DNA of 5,556 nucleotides, taken from assembly GCA_031259225.1 (NCBI GenBank), contig JAIRLT010000189.1:1-5556 (forward strand), read 5' to 3'. The notes beneath the pieces were generated by a model. The model was not told the DNA's origin. It made no database searches and saw only the letters and a list, made by a program, of their open reading frames with translations. This stretch comes from Prevotellaceae bacterium. Its GTDB lineage: Bacteria; Bacteroidota; Bacteroidia; Bacteroidales; UBA932. The position numbers and the translations under genes are program-made. Of the stretch, positions 1 through 5,131 are shown piece after piece. Position 1 is the stretch's first letter. The number at the start of each line of letters is the position of its first letter.

Positions 1-222
1 TTCAGGTTGTAAGCGGAAGTTTTCAGGTTGTAAACTGAAGTTTTCAGGTTGTAAACTGAAGCCTTCAGGTTGTAAACTGAAGTTTTCAGGTTATAAACTG
101 AAGTTTTCAGGTTGTAAGCGGAAGCTTTCAGGTTGTAAACTGAAGTTTTCAGGTTGTAAACTGAAGTTTTCAGGTTGTAAGCGGAAGCTTTCAGATTATA
201 AACTGAAGTTTTCAGGTTGTAA
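1..222. repeat. 21-bp tandem repeat array, 10 full units plus a partial
   Basis: Units begin at 1, 22, 43, 64, 85, 106, 127, 148, 169, 190 and 211 (partial) with a strict 21-bp period and no indels. Two unit types occur: TTCAGGTTGTAAACTGAAG (units 2-5, 7, 8, 10) and a variant ending AAGCGGAAG (units 1, 6, 9). Type-one units carry an inverted repeat, TTCAG...CTGAA with an 8-base loop, and adjacent units also form CTGAA-gtt-TTCAG across their junction. The variant breaks the first stem. The exact multiple of three keeps a minus-strand and a plus-strand frame open. The array runs off the left edge, so its full length is unknown. Confidence 0.95.
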
Positions 223-302
223 TTTGCGAGGGTGAAATTAAACATTCCAGAAACCGAAGGATTTCCGGTGCGCAGTGCGGGAATGTTCAAAAGGCTTGTC
301 AT
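1..302 (-). CDS. heptapeptide-repeat hypothetical protein, 3' end beyond window
   Basis: I do not recognise this gene. The frame opens with ATG at 302-300 and runs 100 codons to the window edge without a stop; an in-frame TAG lies just upstream of the ATG. A non-repeated N-terminus (MTSLLNIPALRTGNPSVSG, then MFNFTLA) is followed by NYNLK and then ten copies of (T/A)S(V/A)YNLK. The repeat has no acidic residue and one lysine per seven, so the chain is basic. No signal peptide is evident. A consensus promoter starts about 20 bases upstream. Several differences between repeat copies are silent in this frame (TAC/TAT, AAC/AAT, AAA/AAG), whereas in the open plus-strand frame (SGCKLKF) many of the same changes replace residues; that favours this strand if the array is coding. 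A second in-frame ATG at 245-243 is an alternative start. The array could instead be a non-coding tandem repeat that happens to stay open. Confidence 0.4.
   Translation of the reverse strand, partial: MTSLLNIPALRTGNPSVSGMFNFTLANYNLKTSVYNLKASAYNLKTSVYNLKTSVYNLKASAYNLKTSVYNLKTSVYNLKASVYNLKTSVYNLKTSAYNL
241..288 (-). other. inverted repeat near the start of the repeat ORF
   Basis: AACATTCC (241-248) and GGAATGTT (280-287) are perfect 8-bp inverted repeats. The enclosed segment can also pair ACCG (253-256) with CGGT (266-269). In the leftward transcript this stem would lie inside the first codons of the frame starting at 302 and would bury the alternative ATG at 245. It could be a translational control hairpin or chance. 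Confidence 0.4.
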
Positions 303-322
303 AATGTTCTAAAGTTCCGCTG

Positions 323-353
323 CAAAGATAAGAAAAAATTTTTTGGTACCAAA
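323..353 (-). promoter_or_regulatory. Bacteroidota consensus promoter reading into the repeat ORF
   Basis: On the minus strand, TTTG (353-350) and TATCTTTG (330-323) are separated by exactly 19 bases, a full match to the TTTG-N19-21-TAnnTTTG consensus. The expected transcription start is near 317, leaving a leader of about 15 bases before the ATG at 302. This is the best evidence that the left-hand array is transcribed leftward. Confidence 0.7.
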
Positions 354-551
354 AAAAAATTATAAGTTATGAATTATGAGTTATGAGTTAGGCTTGTCAC
401 GTCCTAGTCACATTAAACAATTAATCACATTAGCACATTAGCCTTCGCTAGCTACTCTCAACTATCCTCTTACGCTTCCATTTTTTTCGCTGTGGAATAA
501 TCCGGTGGCGCCGGTATTTGAACTTGCCCCCGGTGAATTTTGAAAATTTAT
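354..551. other. gene-free AT-rich spacer with short degenerate repeats
   Basis: No convincing gene is present. From about 360 to 391 there are reiterated AGTTATGA/AATTATGA words, and from 410 to 442 TCACATTA and GCACATTAG words. Such short reiterated words are commonplace between genes in Bacteroidales, in my recollection. A GC-richer patch (500-535) contains CCGGTGGCGCCGG. A 10-base word, AGGCTTGTCA, occurs at 292-301 and again at 390-399. The spacer separates two divergent promoters: leftward at 323-353 and rightward at 552-582. Confidence 0.6.
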
Positions 552-582
552 TTTGTACATATCAAAAAAAGTTTTACCTTTG
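552..582 (+). promoter_or_regulatory. Bacteroidota consensus promoter of tRNA-Val
   Basis: TTTG (552-555) and TACCTTTG (575-582) are 19 bases apart, a perfect match to the sigma-ABfr consensus. Transcription should start around 587-589, about 15 bases before the mature tRNA 5' end. Confidence 0.85.
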
Positions 583-603
583 CAATCCCAAAGTAGAAAT
601 AAA

Positions 604-678
604 GGGAGCTTAGCTCAGCTGGTTTAGAGCATCTGCCTTACAAGCAGAGGGTCGGGGGTTCGAATCCCTCAGCTCCCA
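604..678 (+). tRNA. tRNA-Val (anticodon TAC)
   Basis: The cloverleaf folds fully. The acceptor stem is GGGAGCT (604-610) with AGCTCCC (671-677) and discriminator A678. The D stem is GCTC/GAGC (613-616, 627-630). The anticodon stem is TCTGC/GCAGA (632-636, 644-648) around loop CTTACAA, giving anticodon TAC at 639-641. The variable loop is GGGTC. The T stem is GGGGG/CCCTC with one G-U pair around TTCGAAT (659-665). The 3' CCA is not encoded and must be added after transcription. With U at the wobble position it reads GUA and GUG valine codons. It stands alone, with its own promoter and terminator. Confidence 0.97.
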
Positions 679-682
679 CAAC

Positions 683-707
683 AAAAAGAGGCTAACGCCT
701 CTTTTTT
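683..707. terminator. bidirectional intrinsic terminator, tRNA-Val and oxidase gene
   Basis: AGAGGC (687-692), loop TAAC, GCCTCT (697-702) is preceded by an A run and followed by a T run, so the stem extends by A-T pairs and a U tract exists on both strands. It lies 5 bases after the tRNA and 3 bases beyond the stop codon of the convergent oxidase gene, and serves both. Confidence 0.88.
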
Positions 708-709
708 CA

Positions 710-3619
710 TTAGGAATTTGCCGGCGCCACAGTGGCTTTATCAACGAGGTAAATAATCGACTGGTAGGTGATGCCGGTAATCATGGATAGTCCGATTTCG
801 CAAGTGCGGCTGGTACTATAGCCGGCGACGGCGCCCTCGATTTGCCCCGGCAGCGTTTCCAATGCCGTGCGGTTTAATTCCGGAAAGAAAAAACCGCGAT
901 CGCCTGCCCACGCACAGCAAGTAATATCCGGCGTTATCACTTCTTCGGCGCATAAAGACGCCAGTGCCGCCAAGTCGGCTGCACGGTTCATTTTCGTGTT
1001 GCTGCAAGTGCTGTGCACCGCCACCCGCAAGGGCAGCTTGGTGAAAGCCAAACGGTCTTTCAGGTAACGCAAAATAAAGGATACCGGTTCGTGCAGTTCC
1101 AAACGCTTGTCCAGCGTTTCCTGCATCCGGTAAAGGCAGGGGCTCATGTCGCAAAGTACCGGAATGCGTCCATTGTCGCTGGCTTCCAATAACGCCTTTT
1201 CCAATTCATATGCTTTCTGCAAACCCTGCTCCGTAAAACCTTTGCTGTCGAAAGCCATGCCGCAGCACAGCTTATCCATTTCTCGCGGGTAGCGGATGTG
1301 GTAACCGGCTTTCTCCAGCAGGCGGGCGGTTTTGGCGGTTAAGGCTTCCCGCTCTTTGTATCCGGGCGATGTTCCCATGGCGCGGTTGATACAGGAAGGG
1401 AAATAGACCACTTCGGGAATGCCAACAGGCGCGGGTTGCTCGATAACGGTTATCCGGCGGTTGCCGGTGGGCGTATAGCGCGTCCACAAGGGAAAGCGCC
1501 TGCCGGAAAGGCGGTGCAAGGTGCGCATGCAAAATTCCATGAACGGGTAACCGGTTATTTTACCGATACCATGCGGCGCTTTCAATATCCACCGGAGCGC
1601 TGCCGTCAGGACGTCCATGCGGGCGGCTATGCGGGAAGCTATCCGATGGCTCCATACGCCTGCCTGCGCTGCACGAAGTTCCTTCACCAGCTTGCCGGTA
1701 TTGATATTCACCGGGCAATCGCGTTCGCACAAGCCGTCGGTAGCGCAGGTCTTTTCGCCTAAATAAGCAAACTGTGAAAGAAATTCCTTGTAGCGCTTGC
1801 CGGAGGATTGCCCGGTATCCCGCAGGCGGCACAGTTCGCGGTAGGCTACAATGCGTTTGCGGGGCGTGAGCGTCAGGTTGCGCGAGGGACACACCGGCTC
1901 GCAGAAACCGCATTCGGTGCATTTATCGACCAATGTCCGCGTGAGGGGCAGCGGCTTGAGATTTTCCAGATGGACATGCGGGTTCGCATTAATCAGCACG
2001 CCCGGATTGATGAGCTGCTGCGGGTCAAAAAGCCGTTTGATGCGGCGCATGATACGGTAAGCGGTCTTGCCCCATTCTTTTTCGACGTAGGGCGCCATGT
2101 TGCGACCGGTGCCGTGTTCGGCTTTCAGCGAGCCGTCAAAACGATCGACGACAATGTCCGCCAGTTCGTCCATCAGGCGGGCGTAGCGCTCCACCTCCGG
2201 CTGCGTCGAAAAATCTTGCGAAAAGACCATATGAAAATTGCCTTCGAGCGCATGCCCGAACAGTACGGCATCGGCGTAGCCCAACTTGTGGAACAACGCT
2301 TTCAGCGCCCTGCATGCTTCCGCCAGACGGTTGATAGGGAACGCCACATCCTCAATCAGGCAAGTTGTTCCCGGCTTCCGCAGCCCGCCCACCGAGGGCA
2401 ACAAGCCCTTACGCGCTTTCCAGTTGAAATTATAGGTTTCCGGTTCGGACGTAAATGCGTAGGGTTGGATGGTCTGCGTTACCGGCACCGCCTTGCTTAC
2501 CGCCTCTTCTTTCCGTTTCAGTTCGCCGGCGTCGTTGCTTTGGATTTCGACCAGCAGCGAGCAGGCGGTGTCCGGCAAGGCGCGGAAGTAGCCGGGCGCA
2601 TCGGCGTCATTTTCCACTGAACGCATCGACTCCCTGTCGAGCAGCTCGACAGCCGCTACCGGACAGGCTTTCAACACCGGCACCGCTTCACAAGCCCGTT
2701 CGATGGTCTCGAAAATCATTAATGCGCAAGCCTTGTATTTCTCTGCCGTCACCGTATGGTAGGTGATGTCGGAGATGAACGCCAGCGTGCCTTCCGAGCC
2801 AATCATCAGGTGTTTGATAATATCCACCGGGTCGAAATAATCCACCAGGGCATTCAGACTGTAACCGGTGGTATTTTTTATCTTGTATTTCTGTTTTATC
2901 CGTTCCGTCAGCACGGGGTCGCCGGCGATTTCGTCCCGCAACTGTTCTATGTCGCGTACCAATCCGGGGTGCAATTTGCAGAAAGCGGCGACACTGGCGG
3001 GGTCGGCGGTATCGAGTATCGTTCCGTCATAAAGGACTAAGCGGATATCGGCAACGGTTTTATAAGAATTTTGCGACGTGCCGCAGCACATCCCGCTGGC
3101 GTTGTTCGCGGCAATGCCGCCAATCATCGCCGCATTGATAGAAGCCGGGTCGGGACCTATTTTCCGCCCGTAGGGCGCCAGTAGCCGGTTGGCGTGTGCG
3201 CCGGTGATGCCGGGCTGCAAACGGATTTTCCGTCCTTCGTCCAATACAGTATATTGCGTCCACCGGCTGGACGCCACCAGCAACACGGAATCGGAAATAG
3301 CCTGCCCCGACAGGCTGGTGCCCGCCGCCCGGAAAGTCAGCGGGATGCCCATTTCCTTGCACAGGCGGATGGTTTCGACTACTTCCGTTTCCGTGTGGGA
3401 TAGGACAACAATTTTCGGCACCAACCGGTAAAACCCGGCGTCAGTGCCGAAAGCCAAAAGCCGCAAGGAGTCGGTAATTAAACGTTCTACGGGGATTATC
3501 CGCGACAGCCGGCGGTAAAAAACCTTGAAAAGCTCTTCCGTTCCCCCCTGTCCTGTTTTTCCCGGCGCAGGGGAAGTGGCAGTACGTGGCTTGCAGGTTG
3601 TTTGTTGTTCATTTTTCAT
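710..3619 (-). CDS. FAD-binding and (Fe-S)-binding oxidoreductase, YdiJ / D-lactate dehydrogenase type
   Basis: This is a 969-residue flavin and iron-sulfur dehydrogenase that probably oxidises a D-2-hydroxyacid (D-lactate or D-2-hydroxyglutarate) and passes electrons to the quinone pool at the inner membrane. Residues about 66-290 are the FAD-binding PCMH domain, with RAAGTSLSGQA (97-107), GPDPAS (155-160), GGIAANNASGMCCGT (167-181) and GSEGTLAFI (274-282). Residues about 295-545 are the FAD-oxidase C-terminal domain, with GHALEGNFH (455-463) and EHGTG (501-505). H456, H463, E501 and H502 match the metal and substrate site of the D-2-hydroxyglutarate dehydrogenase family. A ferredoxin-like region has C567, C570, C573 and C577, then C625, C631 and C635. 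Two CCG domains follow, with C743 and CCG 785-787, then C872 and CCA 901-903, and a late TSRTCEIGLS. Length is near the roughly 930-1020 usual for this architecture. The first 28 residues are low in complexity, but no alternative ATG occurs before residue 90 and the promoter sits close upstream. The exact substrate cannot be read from sequence. Confidence 0.93.
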   Translation of the reverse strand: MKNEQQTTCKPRTATSPAPGKTGQGGTEELFKVFYRRLSRIIPVERLITDSLRLLAFGTDAGFYRLVPKIVVLSHTETEVVETIRLCKEMGIPLTFRAAGTSLSGQAISDSVLLVASSRWTQYTVLDEGRKIRLQPGITGAHANRLLAPYGRKIGPDPASINAAMIGGIAANNASGMCCGTSQNSYKTVADIRLVLYDGTILDTADPASVAAFCKLHPGLVRDIEQLRDEIAGDPVLTERIKQKYKIKNTTGYSLNALVDYFDPVDIIKHLMIGSEGTLAFISDITYHTVTAEKYKACALMIFETIERACEAVPVLKACPVAAVELLDRESMRSVENDADAPGYFRALPDTACSLLVEIQSNDAGELKRKEEAVSKAVPVTQTIQPYAFTSEPETYNFNWKARKGLLPSVGGLRKPGTTCLIEDVAFPINRLAEACRALKALFHKLGYADAVLFGHALEGNFHMVFSQDFSTQPEVERYARLMDELADIVVDRFDGSLKAEHGTGRNMAPYVEKEWGKTAYRIMRRIKRLFDPQQLINPGVLINANPHVHLENLKPLPLTRTLVDKCTECGFCEPVCPSRNLTLTPRKRIVAYRELCRLRDTGQSSGKRYKEFLSQFAYLGEKTCATDGLCERDCPVNINTGKLVKELRAAQAGVWSHRIASRIAARMDVLTAALRWILKAPHGIGKITGYPFMEFCMRTLHRLSGRRFPLWTRYTPTGNRRITVIEQPAPVGIPEVVYFPSCINRAMGTSPGYKEREALTAKTARLLEKAGYHIRYPREMDKLCCGMAFDSKGFTEQGLQKAYELEKALLEASDNGRIPVLCDMSPCLYRMQETLDKRLELHEPVSFILRYLKDRLAFTKLPLRVAVHSTCSNTKMNRAADLAALASLCAEEVITPDITCCAWAGDRGFFFPELNRTALETLPGQIEGAVAGYSTSRTCEIGLSMITGITYQSIIYLVDKATVAPANS

Positions 3620-3647
3620 ATCTTGCCATTCATTAAATTAGGCTTAA

Positions 3648-3678
3648 CAAAGGTATATATTTTAGTTGAAAGTTGAAA
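3648..3678 (-). promoter_or_regulatory. promoter of the oxidase gene
   Basis: On the minus strand TACCTTTG (3655-3648) matches the -7 element exactly. TTTC (3678-3675), 19 bases further upstream, matches the -33 TTTG with one mismatch. The predicted start near 3642 gives a leader of about 22 bases to the ATG at 3619. No Shine-Dalgarno sequence stands out, which is normal in this phylum. Confidence 0.65.
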
Positions 3679-3767
3679 ATGGAAAGCTGCCTTGCCTACC
3701 GGAACACGACCACCAAGATAAAATGCAGCCACCACGCGCCGTTTTCATATGCCGTAACCTTGATTAA

Positions 3768-3781
3768 AAATACCTGTATTT
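3768..3781. promoter_or_regulatory. operator-like palindrome upstream of the hairpin transcript
   Basis: AAATAC-CT-GTATTT is a 14-bp perfect inverted repeat ending 18 bases before the -33 element of the rightward promoter at 3800. Its position would suit an activator or repressor site. AT-rich palindromes of this size can also occur by chance. Confidence 0.3.
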
Positions 3782-3799
3782 GTAACCATCTTAATTTTA

Positions 3800-3832
3800 T
3801 TTGCATAGTATTGTTATTTTTTCGTACTTTTG
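3800..3832 (+). promoter_or_regulatory. Bacteroidota consensus promoter for the three-hairpin transcript
   Basis: TTTG (3800-3803) and TACTTTTG (3825-3832) are separated by 21 bases, a full match to TTTG-N19-21-TAnnTTTG. No protein-coding frame of ordinary size lies downstream on this strand, so the promoter implies an RNA product or a small-peptide mRNA starting near 3838. Confidence 0.65.
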
Positions 3833-3837
3833 TCATC

Positions 3838-3908
3838 GTTTTAATATAAAAAGGTGCCTTGACACCGAAACTATATTATAGCTTCTTTTCGGGTGTCGTA
3901 GGCACCTT
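3838..3908 (-). terminator. possible leftward terminator (hairpin 1 read on the minus strand)
   Basis: Read leftward, the two-part stem of hairpin 1 ends ...GGCACC and is followed by TTTTTATATT, a plausible U tract. It could end transcripts from the cysteine-rich protein gene, whose stop is at 4123, after a 3' untranslated stretch of about 215 bases. The same sequence also forms the 5' hairpin of the proposed rightward RNA; the two roles are not exclusive. Confidence 0.4.
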
Positions 3909-3981
3909 AACCGTTCAATAGCCATTGTGAGACGATTATTGAACGGCAGAAACAGGGGCTATATTTTTTTCCCCTGTTTTA
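3838..3981 (+). ncRNA. candidate structured small RNA with three tandem hairpins
   Basis: I do not recognise a known RNA family. Directly after the promoter come three adjacent stem-loops. Hairpin 1 pairs AAGGTGCC (3851-3858) with GGCACCTT (3901-3908), and inside it GACACC (3861-3866) with GGTGTC (3892-3897). Hairpin 2 pairs CCGTTCAATA (3911-3920) with TATTGAACGG (3937-3946), then ATTGT with ACGAT around a GAG loop. Hairpin 3 pairs AAACAGGGG (3950-3958) with CCCCTGTTT (3971-3979) around a T-rich loop and may act as a weak terminator. About 145 bases is typical for a bacterial sRNA. There is no start codon before 3985. It does not look like tmRNA, RNase P RNA, SRP RNA or 6S RNA. The transcript could also continue as a leader into the small ORF at 3985. 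Both the 3' end and the orientation are inferred. Confidence 0.5.
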
Positions 3982-3984
3982 CCT

Positions 3985-4116
3985 ATGTCGAGAACATTTT
4001 TATTGTTTCATGGTTGCACGCTGAAACCCTAACGGGGACAAGGCGCAACGGATGTTAGCGGTTGGTGGAAACGCTTCGAATTAGTGGCAAATTTTATATT
4101 CCAACTTTACATATAA
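3985..4116 (+). other. small ORF interrupted by one in-frame stop
   Basis: An ATG at 3985 opens MSRTFLLFHGCTLKP and ends at TAA 4030-4032. The same frame then stays open for another 27 residues, containing VSGWWKRFELVANF and ending at TAA 4114-4116, 6 bases before the convergent gene's stop. I do not recognise either half. The composition looks protein-like (two tryptophans, mixed charge), so this may be a decayed small gene, a leader peptide, or part of a structured RNA: GGTTGC/GCAAC (4012-4017, 4045-4049) encloses ACCC-TAAC-GGGG (4026-4037). Confidence 0.2.
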
Positions 4117-4122
4117 TTCTAT

Positions 4123-5052
4123 CTAATTACAGCACAAGCAATTGTACTGTGACCAACTGCCGTCTGGGATGAATTGCTTGCAATAATACCTATAACCCCA
4201 AGAAGTGCATTCGGCAGCACATAAATTCCAGCACAACGCTTCAATGCTGTTCGTATGGGTGCAGGAGGATCGCAAATAGCGGTCAGGTGCTGTAATGCAT
4301 GCTGCATTCGCAACAGCGGTGCAACCATGCGTACATGACACCTCTGTGTACGTACTGGCAGTTGGATTTAAGACTACTTCACATTGATCGCGCAATTGCA
4401 CATAAGCGGAATTGCACTCGTTAGCACATTCACCATCATTTGTTGTATAAGTCCCGTTCGTTTTGCACGTGCCGCTGCAATTGGTTGTGCCGGTAGCGCA
4501 ACAGTCCAACAACCCCGCAGCTTCGCCGTTCCTGCCGCACCACACACCCGGGCAACCGGTGGCGTCGGTGAGCGCGGTTATCTCGCTGCCGGAATAAGTG
4601 TTCGCAGTCCATTCTATCGTGCCGTTAATAATAAACGGTGGCGAGCCTTTCAAGTCATAGCCGCCGCTGGGGTTGTCTCTTGCATTGGGCGGGAAGTCGC
4701 TACCATAAACGCACCAGTTGAATTTGCCGGTGGCGTTATCCAACACGGCGGTTACGGTCGAGGGGTTAGTGGTTACATAAAAGCCGCGCGTATTGCCGGG
4801 AATAGGGGAAATGCCGCCGGCAATAGCGGACGGATTGCTAAGTTCGGCTTTGGCAAATGTGCCGGCGGTTGTGCCGGCGACGGGGCACAAATCGACCCAC
4901 ACCCACACGCGGTTGTTGGCGGCGCTGCCCGTCCATGACACGCTAAAGGTTACTTTTTTGGTAGCATAATCTACACTTAACGGCGTTACCGTTACTGCCG
5001 CGCTTGCTGTCATGCTTGCAAGCATTGCGAAAAGAAAGATAATTTTTTTCAT
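4123..5052 (-). CDS. secreted cysteine-rich hypothetical protein
   Basis: This 309-residue protein has a clear signal peptide, MKKIIFLFAMLASMTASAA, with likely cleavage before V20. The frame stays open to an earlier ATG at 5127, but those 25 extra residues are translated from a GC-rich intergenic repeat and would put a hydrophilic stretch before the signal, so I choose 5052. Residues 20-160 are rich in Thr, Ser, Val and Gly with a VWVWVDLC segment and look like a beta-sandwich domain; they hold only C56 and C114. Residues 167-308 contain 20 cysteines, including pairs at 184-185 and 307-308, C-x3-C spacings (192/196, 209/213, 240/244, 274/278/282), and a CLCCN C-terminus. An even count in an exported protein suggests disulfide bonding. 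The N-terminal part resembles, from memory, a family of Bacteroidales exported hypothetical proteins. There is no lipobox, anchor or obvious type IX sorting domain. It follows the lipoprotein gene with a 79-base gap. Confidence 0.75.
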   Translation of the reverse strand: MKKIIFLFAMLASMTASAAVTVTPLSVDYATKKVTFSVSWTGSAANNRVWVWVDLCPVAGTTAGTFAKAELSNPSAIAGGISPIPGNTRGFYVTTNPSTVTAVLDNATGKFNWCVYGSDFPPNARDNPSGGYDLKGSPPFIINGTIEWTANTYSGSEITALTDATGCPGVWCGRNGEAAGLLDCCATGTTNCSGTCKTNGTYTTNDGECANECNSAYVQLRDQCEVVLNPTASTYTEVSCTHGCTAVANAACITAPDRYLRSSCTHTNSIEALCWNLCAAECTSWGYRYYCKQFIPDGSWSQYNCLCCN

Positions 5053-5064
5053 AATTGTTTTTTT

Positions 5065-5093
5065 AGAAGCCCCCCAGCCCCCGAAGGGGGAGC
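5065..5093 (+). repeat. GC-rich intergenic repeat, copy 1
   Basis: AGAAGCCCCCCAGCCCCC is followed by GAAGGGGGAGC, with an internal CCCCC-GAA-GGGGG hairpin. It lies between the two exported-protein genes, just upstream of the chosen start at 5052. It is an inverted near-copy of the element at 5141-5170. Confidence 0.8.
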
Positions 5094-5131
5094 AAAGAGG
5101 CTTAATATTATAGTAGTTTTTATTCATTGTT

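Noticed and set aside
1..222. CRISPR array
   Set aside because: The 21-bp units are directly abutting, with no unique spacers, and no cas gene is visible.
1..235. Plus-strand ORF reading SGCKLKF repeats, ending at TGA 233-235
   Set aside because: It is open, but unit differences are mostly residue-changing in this frame and no rightward promoter or start is visible; the minus-strand frame fits better.
1808..2620. 270-codon plus-strand open frame inside the oxidase gene
   Set aside because: It is antisense to strongly conserved FAD/Fe-S domains in GC-rich DNA, has no recognisable domain and no promoter; it is a shadow frame.
4015..4060. Integron attC site suggested by CCCTAACGGGG and GATGTTAGC
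   Set aside because: The spacing and flanking arms do not match attC core sites, and no integrase or cassette array is present.
3838..4100. Retron, group II intron, tmRNA, 6S or IscB-associated RNA
   Set aside because: No reverse transcriptase or nuclease gene is in the window and none of the hallmark RNA motifs I know is present; closed tandem hairpins do not fit the open bubble of 6S RNA.
4123..4400. Variable region of a diversity-generating retroelement in the cysteine-rich gene
   Set aside because: No template repeat differing at adenines and no reverse transcriptase is visible in the window, and the C-terminus does not look like a C-type lectin fold.
4384..4938. 184-codon plus-strand open frame opposite the cysteine-rich gene
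   Set aside because: The translation is low-complexity Ala/Gly/Arg with no signal or domain; the minus-strand gene has a signal peptide and ordered cysteines.
5053..5127. N-terminal extension of the cysteine-rich protein from the ATG at 5127
   Set aside because: The extra 25 residues come from a GC-rich dispersed repeat and precede a complete signal peptide, so 5052 is the more likely start.
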